Source: an uncultured Christensenellaceae bacterium (GTDB lineage: Bacteria > Bacillota > Clostridia > Christensenellales > Aristaeellaceae). From it: 59,887 nt of DNA. A program made the position numbers and the translations under genes. The notes beneath the pieces were generated by a model. It searched no databases. It saw only the letters and a program-made list of their open reading frames with translations, and was not told the DNA's origin. The stretch spans positions 1 through 59,887 of the forward strand of contig CAJOJQ010000038.1 in the NCBI GenBank assembly GCA_905234985.1, in the 5' to 3' direction. Every line of letters starts with the position of its first letter. Positions within the stretch are counted from its first letter, which is position 1. Of the stretch, positions 8,957 to 17,905 are shown piece by piece.

Positions 8957-11434
8957 TCACTTTCTCAGCACGTTCACTTTCTCCATCATTTGCTCCGCGC
9001 CGTTGACGCTGTCGCTCTTTTCGATCGACATCAGCTCGGACAGGATCCGCCGCAGCTCGTCGAAATGTTTGTTTTTGTCGGCGACGATGGCTGCGGCGCG
9101 CAGCTGGTCAAACTTTACGTGGTCGGTAAAGTTATTGGGATGCTGGAGCCGGTTGAACACATTCATGCGAATCACGTCGTTATTCCGCCACAAAAGCGCG
9201 TTGGCGCGGGTTTCCAGTTCCGACATGTTGGCCTCAAACGCGGCCGAATCCCGATCCACAGCCCGCAGCGCCGCCTCCCGGCAGACGCTGAAGGCGGCCT
9301 TTTCCGCCTCGGAGGCAGAGGCTTTGAAGCACTCAAATTTTGCCGTTACCTGATCCAGATCCAGCAGGCGGATATCCCGGCGGTGTACCTGACGGATATT
9401 GGAGAGGGCGCGCAGGCATTCGAGCATATCATTGTTGGCTTTCAGCAGGCTTTCCGGGTCGCTGGAATGCTCCGCGATATCCCGGATATCGGCGACTTTC
9501 TGGGACAGAGCGACCAATTCCTCCTGGTTTGGCATTCTGCCGCGAATCAGCGCGATGCGCTGTTCCATGGCCGCCACCTGCGCCAGCAGCCTGGGCTGGT
9601 CATCCAGCGCCGTCTGGCCCTCCTGGCGGGAGTAATAGTTCGCCTCATGCAGTTTGACCCCGATCGACGGGATATTCACGCCCAAGCGCAGCGCCCCGGC
9701 GTCGGACATTTCATATTCGCAGATGATTTCTGAACCCGCGGCGACGGTGCCCTCCGGCAAAGATTTGCCGCTGATTCGATAGATGCCGATATAGCGGTTG
9801 TCCTCGATAGGATCCTTGATCCCGCCCTCCCATAAAGTAAACACCAGGGCTTCCTCGCTGCCGGCGTGCAGCGTCTGGCCGGCAATCAGGGTGATCTGTC
9901 CCTTCTTGGGAAGCGGATCGTTTTCATTGACCAGATACAAGGGCACCGCCTTGCCGCCCACCCGATCCAGCACCTTGATGGAAATGGGGCTGGAGGCGGG
10001 GATCGTTCCAATCACCGCCATGGTTCTGGTGATCGTAATGGCGGATTGCTGCATTTCTACCTGACGGCCCATGGCGTCCCATACCTGAATGTGGAAATTG
10101 TTTTCCCCCGGCATTGCCAGGGGCAGCGTGAGAACGATGCTCTTTTTCATGGATACACGGCCGCTGCTCCAGCCCGTCTGATCGCACGTGATTTCCAAAG
10201 TGACGTCCACGGGTTCTTTCGTCACAAAGGCGATTTTCGCCGAATCGGACGCAATGCGCTTTTCATAGCGGATCACAATATCGCGCAGGGAATGCAGTTC
10301 CTCGCGGGACTGCTTGCGGTGATGCTGCACATCGCTCCAATCCACGGATTCCGCGTAGATGCTGGCCCCTTCGGCCACGGCGGTCATTTGATCCACCATA
10401 GCGCCTGCGGGGATTCCGAGTTCGGCAAGCACCATTTGGCGAAGCGGCGCGTATTTGGTGGGGCCGCCGATGAAAATCACCTGATGAATGTCCTTTTCCG
10501 CCAGGCCGATCTTTTTGAGCGTCTGCCGGGTAACCTCCACCGTGTCCTGAACGGTTTCTTTCAGCAGGCCGTTGACGTCATCCTGCGTCAGCGGAACGTC
10601 CAAATAGATTTCATTGTCCTCCGCGTCCCGCATGTTGATGCGGGTTTCGTCCATGCGGATCTCCGTAGCGGGCTGGGATGAAAGCTCGATTTTTGCCTGT
10701 TCGCTTGCGTACATGGTCAGGCGGAACAGCATGCGCCAGGCAGGATCCTGGGCCCAGCCGTCCGGCAGGGAGAAGTGGGATTCCAGCCAGGGCGCGGCGA
10801 TGCGCTTGAAGATCAGGCGATCCAGATCGCGCCCGCCGCACATTTCACGGCCGCCCTGAGCAAGCAGATTGACCCGGCTGCCGATGCTTTCCGCCACCGC
10901 CACATCAAATGTGCCGCCGCCCAAATCGTAAATCAAAAACGTCTTGTCCCCGGGGGCGGCCTTCATCACGCTCATCACGGCGGCGACAGGCTCCTGAATC
11001 AGCGTGACCCGGCTGATTCCGGCCAGCTGGGCCGCCTCCAGCGTCGCGTCCTTTTTCATCTGATTGAACGCGGCGGGAACGGTGATCACAGTGGCGGTTT
11101 CAGGATCGGCGGAGATTTCCGGCGGCAAATACCCAAACAGCACCTTGAGGATTTCCGCGCTGCATTCCTCCGGGGTAAACTCCTGGCCCTGAAGCGTAAA
11201 TTTCATATTGGTTCCCAGGTAGCGCTTGAACAGGGAAGCGGCGTTCTTTTCGTTCAGCGGCGCCATATCATACGCCCGGCGGCCATAGAAACGGTTTCCG
11301 CGCCGGTCCACATAAATAACGGAGGGCGTGACGTCGTTCATTTCCGGGCTTTTCCACACGGTCGTTTTCTTGCCGTCGAATGTGCAGATAACGCTGTTCG
11401 TTGTGCCAAGATCAATCCCTACATAATTTCTCAT
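8957..11434 (-). CDS. Divergent Hsp70-family protein with long helical C-terminus
   Basis: 825 residues. The ATPase domain is clear: IDLGTTNS (7-14), VTVPAAF (~118-124), DLGGGTFD (170-177) and a later FIGGPTKYAPLR motif. The substrate-binding region is poorly conserved and followed by ~200 residues of helix-rich extension, so it is not the housekeeping DnaK. ATG at 11434 follows AAAGGAAT; the upstream in-frame sequence is not needed. No J-domain gene is adjacent. It follows a small GrpE-like gene and precedes an AAA+ ATPase, suggesting a dedicated chaperone machine. Confidence is high for the ATPase fold and low for any client. Confidence 0.9.
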   Translation of the reverse strand: MRNYVGIDLGTTNSVICTFDGKKTTVWKSPEMNDVTPSVIYVDRRGNRFYGRRAYDMAPLNEKNAASLFKRYLGTNMKFTLQGQEFTPEECSAEILKVLFGYLPPEISADPETATVITVPAAFNQMKKDATLEAAQLAGISRVTLIQEPVAAVMSVMKAAPGDKTFLIYDLGGGTFDVAVAESIGSRVNLLAQGGREMCGGRDLDRLIFKRIAAPWLESHFSLPDGWAQDPAWRMLFRLTMYASEQAKIELSSQPATEIRMDETRINMRDAEDNEIYLDVPLTQDDVNGLLKETVQDTVEVTRQTLKKIGLAEKDIHQVIFIGGPTKYAPLRQMVLAELGIPAGAMVDQMTAVAEGASIYAESVDWSDVQHHRKQSREELHSLRDIVIRYEKRIASDSAKIAFVTKEPVDVTLEITCDQTGWSSGRVSMKKSIVLTLPLAMPGENNFHIQVWDAMGRQVEMQQSAITITRTMAVIGTIPASSPISIKVLDRVGGKAVPLYLVNENDPLPKKGQITLIAGQTLHAGSEEALVFTLWEGGIKDPIEDNRYIGIYRISGKSLPEGTVAAGSEIICEYEMSDAGALRLGVNIPSIGVKLHEANYYSRQEGQTALDDQPRLLAQVAAMEQRIALIRGRMPNQEELVALSQKVADIRDIAEHSSDPESLLKANNDMLECLRALSNIRQVHRRDIRLLDLDQVTAKFECFKASASEAEKAAFSVCREAALRAVDRDSAAFEANMSELETRANALLWRNNDVIRMNVFNRLQHPNNFTDHVKFDQLRAAAIVADKNKHFDELRRILSELMSIEKSDSVNGAEQMMEKVNVLRK

Positions 11435-11462
11435 GGGTTTATTCCTTTCAATTTCAAATGAT

Positions 11463-11864
11463 TTATGCGCGTCCAAGCATAACCACGCCTGTTTTGATCA
11501 CGCGACGGTCGATCATGATTACCGGTTCAATGGTCTGGGTGATGATCAACGCTTCGTCTTCATCAAATTCCTCCAGATTCATTGCCTGGATCGGAAGCCC
11601 CGGATTGTAGCCCTGGCCGGTCAGATCAAGCACCGTCAGCCCGGCGGAGGCTACCGCCCGGTTCACCTTGGAAGCGAAATAGCCGTATTGCCGCGAAAAA
11701 CGCTCGGCCTCAATTACGTCCATTCGCTTGAGTACCTTGCCCAGCGCCAGTTGATAGCGCCAGGACTCCGCGGCGATTTCCGCGATGGCGAATTGCAGCG
11801 TCTCCGGTTCTATTCGTTCCTCTTGTTCCTTTTTTATCTTATTTTTTATCCTGTTTTTCATCAT
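11463..11864 (-). CDS. Small GrpE-like protein (possible nucleotide exchange factor)
   Basis: About 133 residues from ATG 11864, which follows AAAGGATTGATTGGA; an upstream in-frame start at 11942 lacks a good ribosome site. The N-terminus is Lys-rich, then helical. The C-terminal half (LTGQGYNPGLP ... TIEPVIMIDRRVIKTGVVM) resembles in layout the GrpE beta domain, where a 'D.NLH.AV' segment is followed by 'G....RVIRPAMV'. As the first gene of the Hsp70 operon, a nucleotide exchange role is plausible. This is inference from layout and position; it lacks the long GrpE N-terminal coiled coil. Confidence 0.6.
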   Translation of the reverse strand: MMKNRIKNKIKKEQEERIEPETLQFAIAEIAAESWRYQLALGKVLKRMDVIEAERFSRQYGYFASKVNRAVASAGLTVLDLTGQGYNPGLPIQAMNLEEFDEDEALIITQTIEPVIMIDRRVIKTGVVMLGRA

Positions 11865-11983
11865 TCCAATCAATCCTTTGTAAAATAATGCTTTAACACA
11901 GCGCTTTGAACGCATATAATTCTTTATTGCTTCAGTAATCAAATGCCGGGCTGCAATATATAATCATACATAAAACCAATTAT

Positions 11984-12012
11984 ATTTTACCATATCCGGA
12001 AAAAAATTGCAA
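11984..12012 (-). promoter_or_regulatory. Sigma-A promoter of the Hsp70/AAA operon
   Basis: Read on the minus strand: TTGCAA (12012-12007), 17-base spacer and TAAAAT (11989-11984). It sits ~120 bases before the first likely start codon at 11864, in an AT-rich patch unlike the surrounding DNA. No CIRCE heat-shock operator was seen. Confidence 0.65.
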
Positions 12013-12161
12013 TAGGAACGAAAAAAACAGCTTGCGCAAGGTCTCGCTTGCCAGGAATCGCTTTGTGTGTTATTCTATAAAAAATGTTCACGCCTGACTC
12101 CTTAGCGGCAAAAATGTCCGTTTCAGGCTGGAACAGATCATGAACAGCCGGGGAGAACGCT

Positions 12162-12311
12162 ATGCGCACTGTTTTAGGCGGCAATCAGAAAACCCTGCGG
12201 CGAGAACTGCCGCGCACGGCGGCCCCCGGCTGCCAAGAAGCATGGACGCGGGGAAAGCGCAGCGCCCATGCCGCGTCCAGCCGGGCGCCGGACGGAATCG
12301 CTATGAATTGA
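12162..12311 (+). pseudogene. In-frame relic: addB start fused to recG end
   Basis: A 49-codon open frame. Its first 24 codons match the first 24 codons of the addB gene at 13015 (16 identical residues, including VLGGNQ and LRREL), and the preceding ribosome site is also kept. Its last 24 codons match the end of RecG (16 identical residues, including KRSA and IAMN-stop). The fusion is in frame. The order is addB-start then recG-end, the reverse of the intact genes around it, as expected at the junction of a tandem duplication of the recG-addB interval. Whether it is translated is unknown. Confidence 0.75.
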
Positions 12312-12335
12312 CCAAAGATAGAGGGGTATCTGACG

Positions 12336-12959
12336 ATGAAGAAAAAATTTGATTGGGGCATTCTGCTTCTGTTCGCGGTGTATCTTGCGTTTGGCGCGGC
12401 GATACTCGTGGCGTTCAGCCCCATGCAGAAGCAGCAGGATTATCCCACCGAGGAAAAAGCCCGCGCTTCCTTTGAACAGCACTTTGAGGCGTTTGATCAG
12501 GTGTCCCGCATCCTGTGGAACCATCCGGATTATTTCGACGACCTGTATGAAAAAACGGAAGTGCGCGGGCTTTTGTTCAATACGAAGAACGCGCTGGAAG
12601 CGTACGGCGGCGAAGGATACTTGACCGAAGCGGAATGGGATCGGCTCAAAGCCCTCTGCGACCTCGTCCAGCCCTATGAAATCGTCATGCGCAGTCATGG
12701 CGGCGCAAATGCCGTGGAATGGGTATTCATCGTTCAGGAATCAGACGGAAAGCCTTACTGCCTGAATCTGTTCTATATTCGCGCCAAGGGCGCCCCGACG
12801 CCTGAAAAAGAACGGGACGCCGTCGATGAGGCGGTTTCGTATTTAGGCCAGTTCAACGAGCTTTCCCCCATGGAGGGAAAGGATGGCTGGTATGAATCCG
12901 TCACATCCCCGGCCAACGACTGGGATAAACCGATGCCGCGCCCGCCCAAAGACGAATAA
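12336..12959 (+). CDS. Membrane-anchored hypothetical protein, 207 aa
   Basis: Not recognised. A short basic start (MKKKFDWG) leads into one hydrophobic segment (~8-27), either an uncleaved anchor or a signal peptide. The rest is hydrophilic and mixed alpha/beta with a Pro-rich tail (MPRPPKDE). The ATG follows GAGGGG. It lies between the addB/recG relic and the intact addB gene, on the same strand as addB; its stop is 55 bases before the addB start. No lipoprotein lipobox is present. Confidence 0.65.
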   Translation: MKKKFDWGILLLFAVYLAFGAAILVAFSPMQKQQDYPTEEKARASFEQHFEAFDQVSRILWNHPDYFDDLYEKTEVRGLLFNTKNALEAYGGEGYLTEAEWDRLKALCDLVQPYEIVMRSHGGANAVEWVFIVQESDGKPYCLNLFYIRAKGAPTPEKERDAVDEAVSYLGQFNELSPMEGKDGWYESVTSPANDWDKPMPRPPKDE

Positions 12960-13014
12960 TATGCTTGATTGGACGATTGAAGCGCCAAAAAGCCGAACGA
13001 AGGGAGGAAAGCCC

Positions 13015-16000
13015 ATGCTGCAAGTCCTGGGCGGCAATCAGGAAGCCCTGCGGCGGGAGCTGCTGCGCATGGCAGCCCCGGACGGGCGGATGCTGGTGAT
13101 CGTGCCGGAGCAATACACGCTGCAAACCGAACGGGAGCTGATGGACGGCCTGAACCTGCCCGGCTTTTTCGACTTGGAGGTGCTTTCCCCCTCCCGGCTC
13201 ACGGAGCGGGTGTTCGCTCTGGCGGGGTCCGGCGGACAGGTGCGCATCGACGCCCGGGGCAAGCAATTGACCCTGGCCCGGGCTTTGCTGAAATGCAAAA
13301 ACGATTTAAAATATTATGAAAGCGCCGTAGACCGGCAGGGCTTCATCGAGCGCATCGGCAGCCTGATCGCCACCTTCAAGCGGGCCGAGGTGACGCCGGA
13401 GGCCCTGCGCGCCCACGCGGAGGCCCTGCCGGAGGGCGCGTCCCGGGACAAGCTCGCGGATCTTGCCCTTTTGTACGCGGAATATGAAAGCCGCCTGTCC
13501 GGCCAGTTCGTGGACGGGGAGGACGTGCTGGACGATATGCTGCGCCGCCTGCCGGAAAGCGGCGTGGCGCGGGACGCCCGGGCGGCGGTGTACGGCTTCG
13601 ACGTCCTCACCGGGCAGATGAACCGGCTGCTGCTTGCCCTGGCCCGGCAGAGCGAGGACGTGCGTGTACTGATCGTGATGGGGCAGGACGAGGTCTTCGT
13701 CCCCGTGCGGGACAGCGTGGCCCGCCTGCAAAAGGAGGCCGGGGAAGCGGGCGTTCCCTGCCGCCTGACGCTGCTGCCATTCGATTATGCCGGGCAGATC
13801 ACTCCCCTTGCCCACCTTTCCCGGGAATACCTGCGCAATCCGCCCAAGCTTTGGGAAGGAGTGCCCTCCGGCCTGCGGCTCTACGCCGCCCCCAATCCCT
13901 ATTTTGAGGCCCACTTCGCCGCCCAGGAAATGGTGCTGCTCCACGAGCAAGGCGTCGACTTTGGCGACATGGCCGTTGCCATGGGTGATAACGGCTTTTC
14001 CGGGGTGCTGGCCGCGGTGCTGCGTTCCTACCGCATTCCGGCCTACGTGGCCCGGAAGCTGCCCATCGTCACCCACGGGGCCGTGCGTTTTCTGCTTTCC
14101 TCCCTGCGGGCGGTGGCGGAGGGGTACAGCGCGACGGAAATGCTGAACGTGATCAAATCCGGCTACGCCCCCATTACCCAGGAGGACGCCTGGAACTTGG
14201 AAAACTATATCCTTTCCTACGGCATCCGGGGAAAATTGTGGCTTTCCCCTTTCACGCGGGGCGGCGCGGAGGCGTGCGCACTGGTGGAGGACGCCCGGCA
14301 GGCATTGATGGAACCCCTGCAGGCCCTGCGCCAGGCGTTTAAAGAAGCGGAAAACGCGGGCCAAGTCCTCACCGCCGTGTACGATTACCTCACCGCCGCC
14401 GGGCTGTATGAACGGCTCACCGCCCAGGTGGACAAGCTGATCTCTCACGATATGGCGGCGGAGGCCATGCAGAGCCAGCAGGTGTGGGAAGCCCTGACCC
14501 AGCTTTTGTCCCAGGCCCACGCGCTTCTTTCCGACAGCCGGGTATCCCCCCGGCAGCTTTCCTCCTGGCTGGAAGCGGGCCTGGAGGCCTGCGAGCTTTC
14601 CGCCCTGCCCCCCACGGCGGGGGCGGTGGTGTGCGGCCAGGTGGGCAATCTGCCCCTGGCCCGGCCCCGCGCCCTGTTCCTGATGAACATGACGGACGGC
14701 ATGCTGTCCGCCCCCAATCCCGGCCTGCTCTCTCCCCAGGAAAAGGAGGAAGCGGAAAAATCCCTCCACGCTTATTTATCCCTGGACGAGGACGGCCAGG
14801 ACGCCCTGGCCCGGCTGGACGTGTGGAAAACCCTGTCCAGCCCCACGGAATATCTGTTTCTTTCCCGCGCCCAGGCCACCCAGGACGGCGGGGCTTTGCG
14901 TCCCTTCGCCGGGCTTTCCCAGATTCGCTTCATCTTCCCCGGCCTGGTGGAGGAGGGCGGCGTGACCCAGCGGGGCGCGGTGACTTTCCCTCTTGCCCCC
15001 CGGCCCGCCCTGGATGCTCTCGGCGCGAAAATGCGGGAAGGCCCCCTGGAGGGCGAATGGAAACAAACCTGGCGCTATCTGTGCCAGGCGGAGGAAACGA
15101 AAACGGAAGCCAAGGCCCTGCTTTCCGCCTTCGAGCCGGAAACCAACGCCCCGCCCCTGCCCCCGGAGGTCACCCAAGCCCTGTTCATGGAGCGCACCAT
15201 GTCGGTGAGCCGATTGGAGAGCTTCGCGGCCTGTCCCTACCGGCATTTCGTGGAGCAGGGCCTTGCCCCCAAGCCCCGGAAAGAATGGACGCTGACGCCC
15301 ATCGACGCGGGCAACTTTTACCACAGCGCCTTGGAGGGCTTCACCCGCCTGCTGCCCACCGTTCCCCACTGGCCCAAGATCGACAAAAAGACCTGCGACG
15401 CGATCGTGGATCAAGCGGCGGAACCGCTGTTTGAACAACTCCTGTCCGGCGTCATGGGCGACAGCGCCCGCATGCGCGCTCAGGGTGAAAAATACCGCCG
15501 GGTGCTGAAACGGGTGGCCTGGACGTTTACGCGGGGCGCGAAGCAGAGCGCCTTTTCGCCCCAGAGCGCCGAAGTGAGATTCGGCTACGGGGAGGGCATT
15601 CCCCCGGTGGCGCTGACCCTCGAGGATGGTTCCACGGTGTACGTGCGGGGCGTTATCGACCGCATCGACCGCTACGAGGGGGACGCGGGGGTGTACCTGC
15701 GGGTGGTGGACTATAAGTCCGGCACGGAAAAGTTGGACGCCGCCCGGATCTTCTGGGGAACGCAATTGCAATTGCTGCTGTACCTTCGGGCCGCCCTGTC
15801 TCAGGAGGAAAACGCCCAGCCCGCCGGTGCCTTTTACATGCGGGTGGCCGATCCTCTTTTGCCCGATCAGGAGGATACAGCGCAGGTGGAGGACGCCTTG
15901 GCCCGCGCCCTGTGCCTGCGGGGGGTGGCCCTGAAAGACGCGGCCATTCTGCGGGCCATGGACGATGGCACGCCGCCCCTGACTCTGCCCAAGGTACTCA

Positions 16001-16287
16001 CCGCCAGCGGGGACTTCGACCAGCGGGCCATGCTGGCCACCCTGGAGGACCTGAAAGCCCTCATCGGCCACGCCTGCGAAATGGCCGCCCAGTGGGCGGA
16101 AAAAATGCGGGCGGGGGAAATCAGCGCGTCTCCCCTGTGCGATCAAAAACTGAAAGGCCCCTGCGAATACTGCGAGTACGCCGCCATCTGCCGAAGGGAC
16201 GTATCCCGCGCCCCGGAAAACGCGCGGCTCATGCAGGAAATGCGCTTCGACGCCCTGCTGGAGGAAATCAACAAGCCCAAAGCATAA
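13015..16287 (+). CDS. addB: ATP-dependent helicase/nuclease subunit B (AddB/RexB)
   Basis: About 1090 residues. The start MLQVLGGNQEALRREL... follows GGGAGG (13002 region). The C-terminal PD-(D/E)XK nuclease region has RVVDYKSG and the cysteines of the AddB iron-sulfur cluster: C in SFAACPYRHF and the trio in CEYCEYAAICRRD. With AddA it would form the RecBCD-like complex that resects double-strand breaks. An N-terminal Walker A is not obvious, which occurs in AddB homologues. Unusually, no addA follows: a terminator and a convergent gene come next. Thus addA must be elsewhere or absent. Confidence 0.92.
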   Translation: MLQVLGGNQEALRRELLRMAAPDGRMLVIVPEQYTLQTERELMDGLNLPGFFDLEVLSPSRLTERVFALAGSGGQVRIDARGKQLTLARALLKCKNDLKYYESAVDRQGFIERIGSLIATFKRAEVTPEALRAHAEALPEGASRDKLADLALLYAEYESRLSGQFVDGEDVLDDMLRRLPESGVARDARAAVYGFDVLTGQMNRLLLALARQSEDVRVLIVMGQDEVFVPVRDSVARLQKEAGEAGVPCRLTLLPFDYAGQITPLAHLSREYLRNPPKLWEGVPSGLRLYAAPNPYFEAHFAAQEMVLLHEQGVDFGDMAVAMGDNGFSGVLAAVLRSYRIPAYVARKLPIVTHGAVRFLLSSLRAVAEGYSATEMLNVIKSGYAPITQEDAWNLENYILSYGIRGKLWLSPFTRGGAEACALVEDARQALMEPLQALRQAFKEAENAGQVLTAVYDYLTAAGLYERLTAQVDKLISHDMAAEAMQSQQVWEALTQLLSQAHALLSDSRVSPRQLSSWLEAGLEACELSALPPTAGAVVCGQVGNLPLARPRALFLMNMTDGMLSAPNPGLLSPQEKEEAEKSLHAYLSLDEDGQDALARLDVWKTLSSPTEYLFLSRAQATQDGGALRPFAGLSQIRFIFPGLVEEGGVTQRGAVTFPLAPRPALDALGAKMREGPLEGEWKQTWRYLCQAEETKTEAKALLSAFEPETNAPPLPPEVTQALFMERTMSVSRLESFAACPYRHFVEQGLAPKPRKEWTLTPIDAGNFYHSALEGFTRLLPTVPHWPKIDKKTCDAIVDQAAEPLFEQLLSGVMGDSARMRAQGEKYRRVLKRVAWTFTRGAKQSAFSPQSAEVRFGYGEGIPPVALTLEDGSTVYVRGVIDRIDRYEGDAGVYLRVVDYKSGTEKLDAARIFWGTQLQLLLYLRAALSQEENAQPAGAFYMRVADPLLPDQEDTAQVEDALARALCLRGVALKDAAILRAMDDGTPPLTLPKVLTASGDFDQRAMLATLEDLKALIGHACEMAAQWAEKMRAGEISASPLCDQKLKGPCEYCEYAAICRRDVSRAPENARLMQEMRFDALLEEINKPKA

Positions 16288-16299
16288 TACGGTTTTTCG

Positions 16300-16336
16300 T
16301 CCAAAAAAGACTGCCTCTTGTTGAGACAGCCTTTTT
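16300..16336. terminator. Bidirectional terminator between addB and the Ro-like gene
   Basis: An imperfect hairpin (CTGCCTC...GAGACAG) is flanked by A6 on the left and T6 on the right, so it can serve both convergent genes. Confidence 0.7.
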
Positions 16337-16341
16337 TAATG

Positions 16342-17793
16342 TTATACCGCGATCCGCGCGTACCGATCGGAACCGATCACGTGCATCATGTTGCGGTAGG
16401 GGTCAAGCTCGCCCTCCATCACCTGGGAGAAGATGCGGGCGGAGCAGCCGGACACCAGCGCCACGCCCCGCTCGTTCATCTTCACGGGCTGCTGCTCGTT
16501 GCGGGACTGGACGTTCCAGAACACCACCCGGGGCAGCTTGTAGCCGCGGGCCTGATACTGGGCCTTGGCGCAGGCAAAGTTGGTCATGGAGGCGTTGGAC
16601 GCGCAAGCGTCAAACTCCATGTCGGAAACGATGTACAAAGTGGAGGGCAGCTCCTTCTGCGGCAGACGGTGCTGCACGGCGGTTTGCAGGATCAGGTCGA
16701 ACACAGCCTGCAGGTTGGTGTTGGCGCACTCGTTGAAAGTGCGGCAGAAGCGAACCTTCTCCACGATGTCGCGGCCCTTGATCTCCACCAGCCGGGGAGA
16801 CATGGAAAAAGTGATGAAGTGGTTGCGGAACGCGCCGCGGTTGCGCTCCGCGTAGTAGATCGCCAAAGACTGCGCCACGTCAGCAGGCAGCGGCTTGCCG
16901 CCCCAATACATGGAGCCGGAGCCGTCCGCCACCACCAGGGCGTTCTCATCCTTGGTAAAGTCCTCCAAAGCGTTCCAGGTCATATCCAGGGCCGCGCGGT
17001 CCTGCTCCTTGGCGTTGTAGGCCGCCTCCACGATCTCATAGGGCATCAGCGCGCCGACGTGCAGGGACGCCTTGCCCGCCTTCACCTGCTCCATGTAGGC
17101 GGAATAACGCGCCTGGTCGTTCCGCGCAAAGGCCCGGCGGTACTTGAACATGGCCTTGGAGGGCTGCTTGGCATAGTCGAAGGTATAGTCCCGCTCCCGC
17201 AGGTTGTTCTCCAGGATGCGGATACGCGCGCGCAGGGCGGACAGGGCCTTGCGGTAGGCCGCGTCGGTCAGGCCGAAGGCCTGGGCCAGATGCTTTGCCA
17301 GACGCACAGTGTCCGCGTTGGACGCGTTCACGGAGGGCATCCACTTGCCCAGCAGGGAAACCGGCTCGTCCTTGGAAAGGGCGGTCACATCCGCCTGAAA
17401 CTGCTCCCGCAGCAGGGCCTCCGCCTCCCGATGGGCCGGAGTGTCCAGCAGCGCCAGCACGTCGTCCCAGCGGCCATACTCCGCGATATAGGGCAGGTTG
17501 CGCACCAGAGAAGCCTTCTCGTTCCGCGCCAAATACCGCAGCAGGGTGCGGAACACACGGCGCTCGCCTAAGCCGCCGCGCACGTCACGGGCATAGAAGA
17601 GAATCTTCATGGCCAGGTCGGGGTTCTCGGCGTAAGCGCGCAGGAAGCGGGTCTCGATTTCCGCGTCGGTCCGGGCGCGCAGCGCACCGATGGTGGAAAA
17701 CAGGTTCAGACAGTCCGAACCGGTGGAGCGCAGGGTCACAGCGCCGTTCTCGGTCAGGGTCTTGTTGGCGTGGAGCTTTAACAGGTTCAGCAT
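16342..17793 (-). CDS. DUF2828/TROVE-type Ro-like protein with vWA domain
   Basis: 483 residues from ATG 17793, after AAAGGAGAG. The N-terminal ~275 residues are helical with features I associate with DUF2828 proteins, relatives of the TROVE domain of Ro60/Rsr: RDVRGGLGERR, LLGKWMPSVNAS and FARNDQARYSAYMEQVKAGK. The C-terminal half is a von Willebrand A domain with the MIDAS motif DGSGS (290-294) and a later DMEFD. Ro proteins are RNA-binding rings that hold structured or misfolded RNAs and Y RNAs. This gene lies 37 bases downstream of a tRNA-like RNA and an array of other structured RNAs on the same strand, a context that strongly suggests it binds them. The assignment is family knowledge; RNA binding here is inference. 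Confidence 0.8.
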   Translation of the reverse strand: MLNLLKLHANKTLTENGAVTLRSTGSDCLNLFSTIGALRARTDAEIETRFLRAYAENPDLAMKILFYARDVRGGLGERRVFRTLLRYLARNEKASLVRNLPYIAEYGRWDDVLALLDTPAHREAEALLREQFQADVTALSKDEPVSLLGKWMPSVNASNADTVRLAKHLAQAFGLTDAAYRKALSALRARIRILENNLRERDYTFDYAKQPSKAMFKYRRAFARNDQARYSAYMEQVKAGKASLHVGALMPYEIVEAAYNAKEQDRAALDMTWNALEDFTKDENALVVADGSGSMYWGGKPLPADVAQSLAIYYAERNRGAFRNHFITFSMSPRLVEIKGRDIVEKVRFCRTFNECANTNLQAVFDLILQTAVQHRLPQKELPSTLYIVSDMEFDACASNASMTNFACAKAQYQARGYKLPRVVFWNVQSRNEQQPVKMNERGVALVSGCSARIFSQVMEGELDPYRNMMHVIGSDRYARIAV

Positions 17794-17830
17794 GGAAATT
17801 CTCTCCTTTCCGGAAAAATGGTTGGACGTC

Positions 17831-17902
17831 AAGGCTCCGCGGGAATCGAACCCGCGTCTTCCGGTTTGGAACCGGTTGTGTTTCCATTCACACCAGGAAC
17901 CT
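17831..17902 (-). tRNA. tRNA-like RNA, anticodon CCA (Trp)
   Basis: 72-nt cloverleaf. Acceptor AGGTTCC/GGAGCCT (one G-U), D stem GTGT/ACAC, anticodon stem ACCGG/CCGGA with an A-A mismatch at the outer pair, loop TTCCAAA, T arm GCGGG-TTCGATT-CCCGC. Position 73 is T, unusual for Trp (normally G), and no CCA is encoded. It is the last RNA before the Ro-like gene. Confidence 0.8.
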
Positions 17903-17905
17903 AAG

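Noticed and set aside
8957..11434. Housekeeping dnaK
   Set aside because: Substrate domain is divergent, there is no adjacent dnaJ or hrcA, no CIRCE operator, and the C-terminal extension is unusual.
13314..16146. Long minus-strand frames opposite addB
   Set aside because: Typical mirror frames of a GC-rich gene; no start signals and low-complexity His/Gly/Gln composition.
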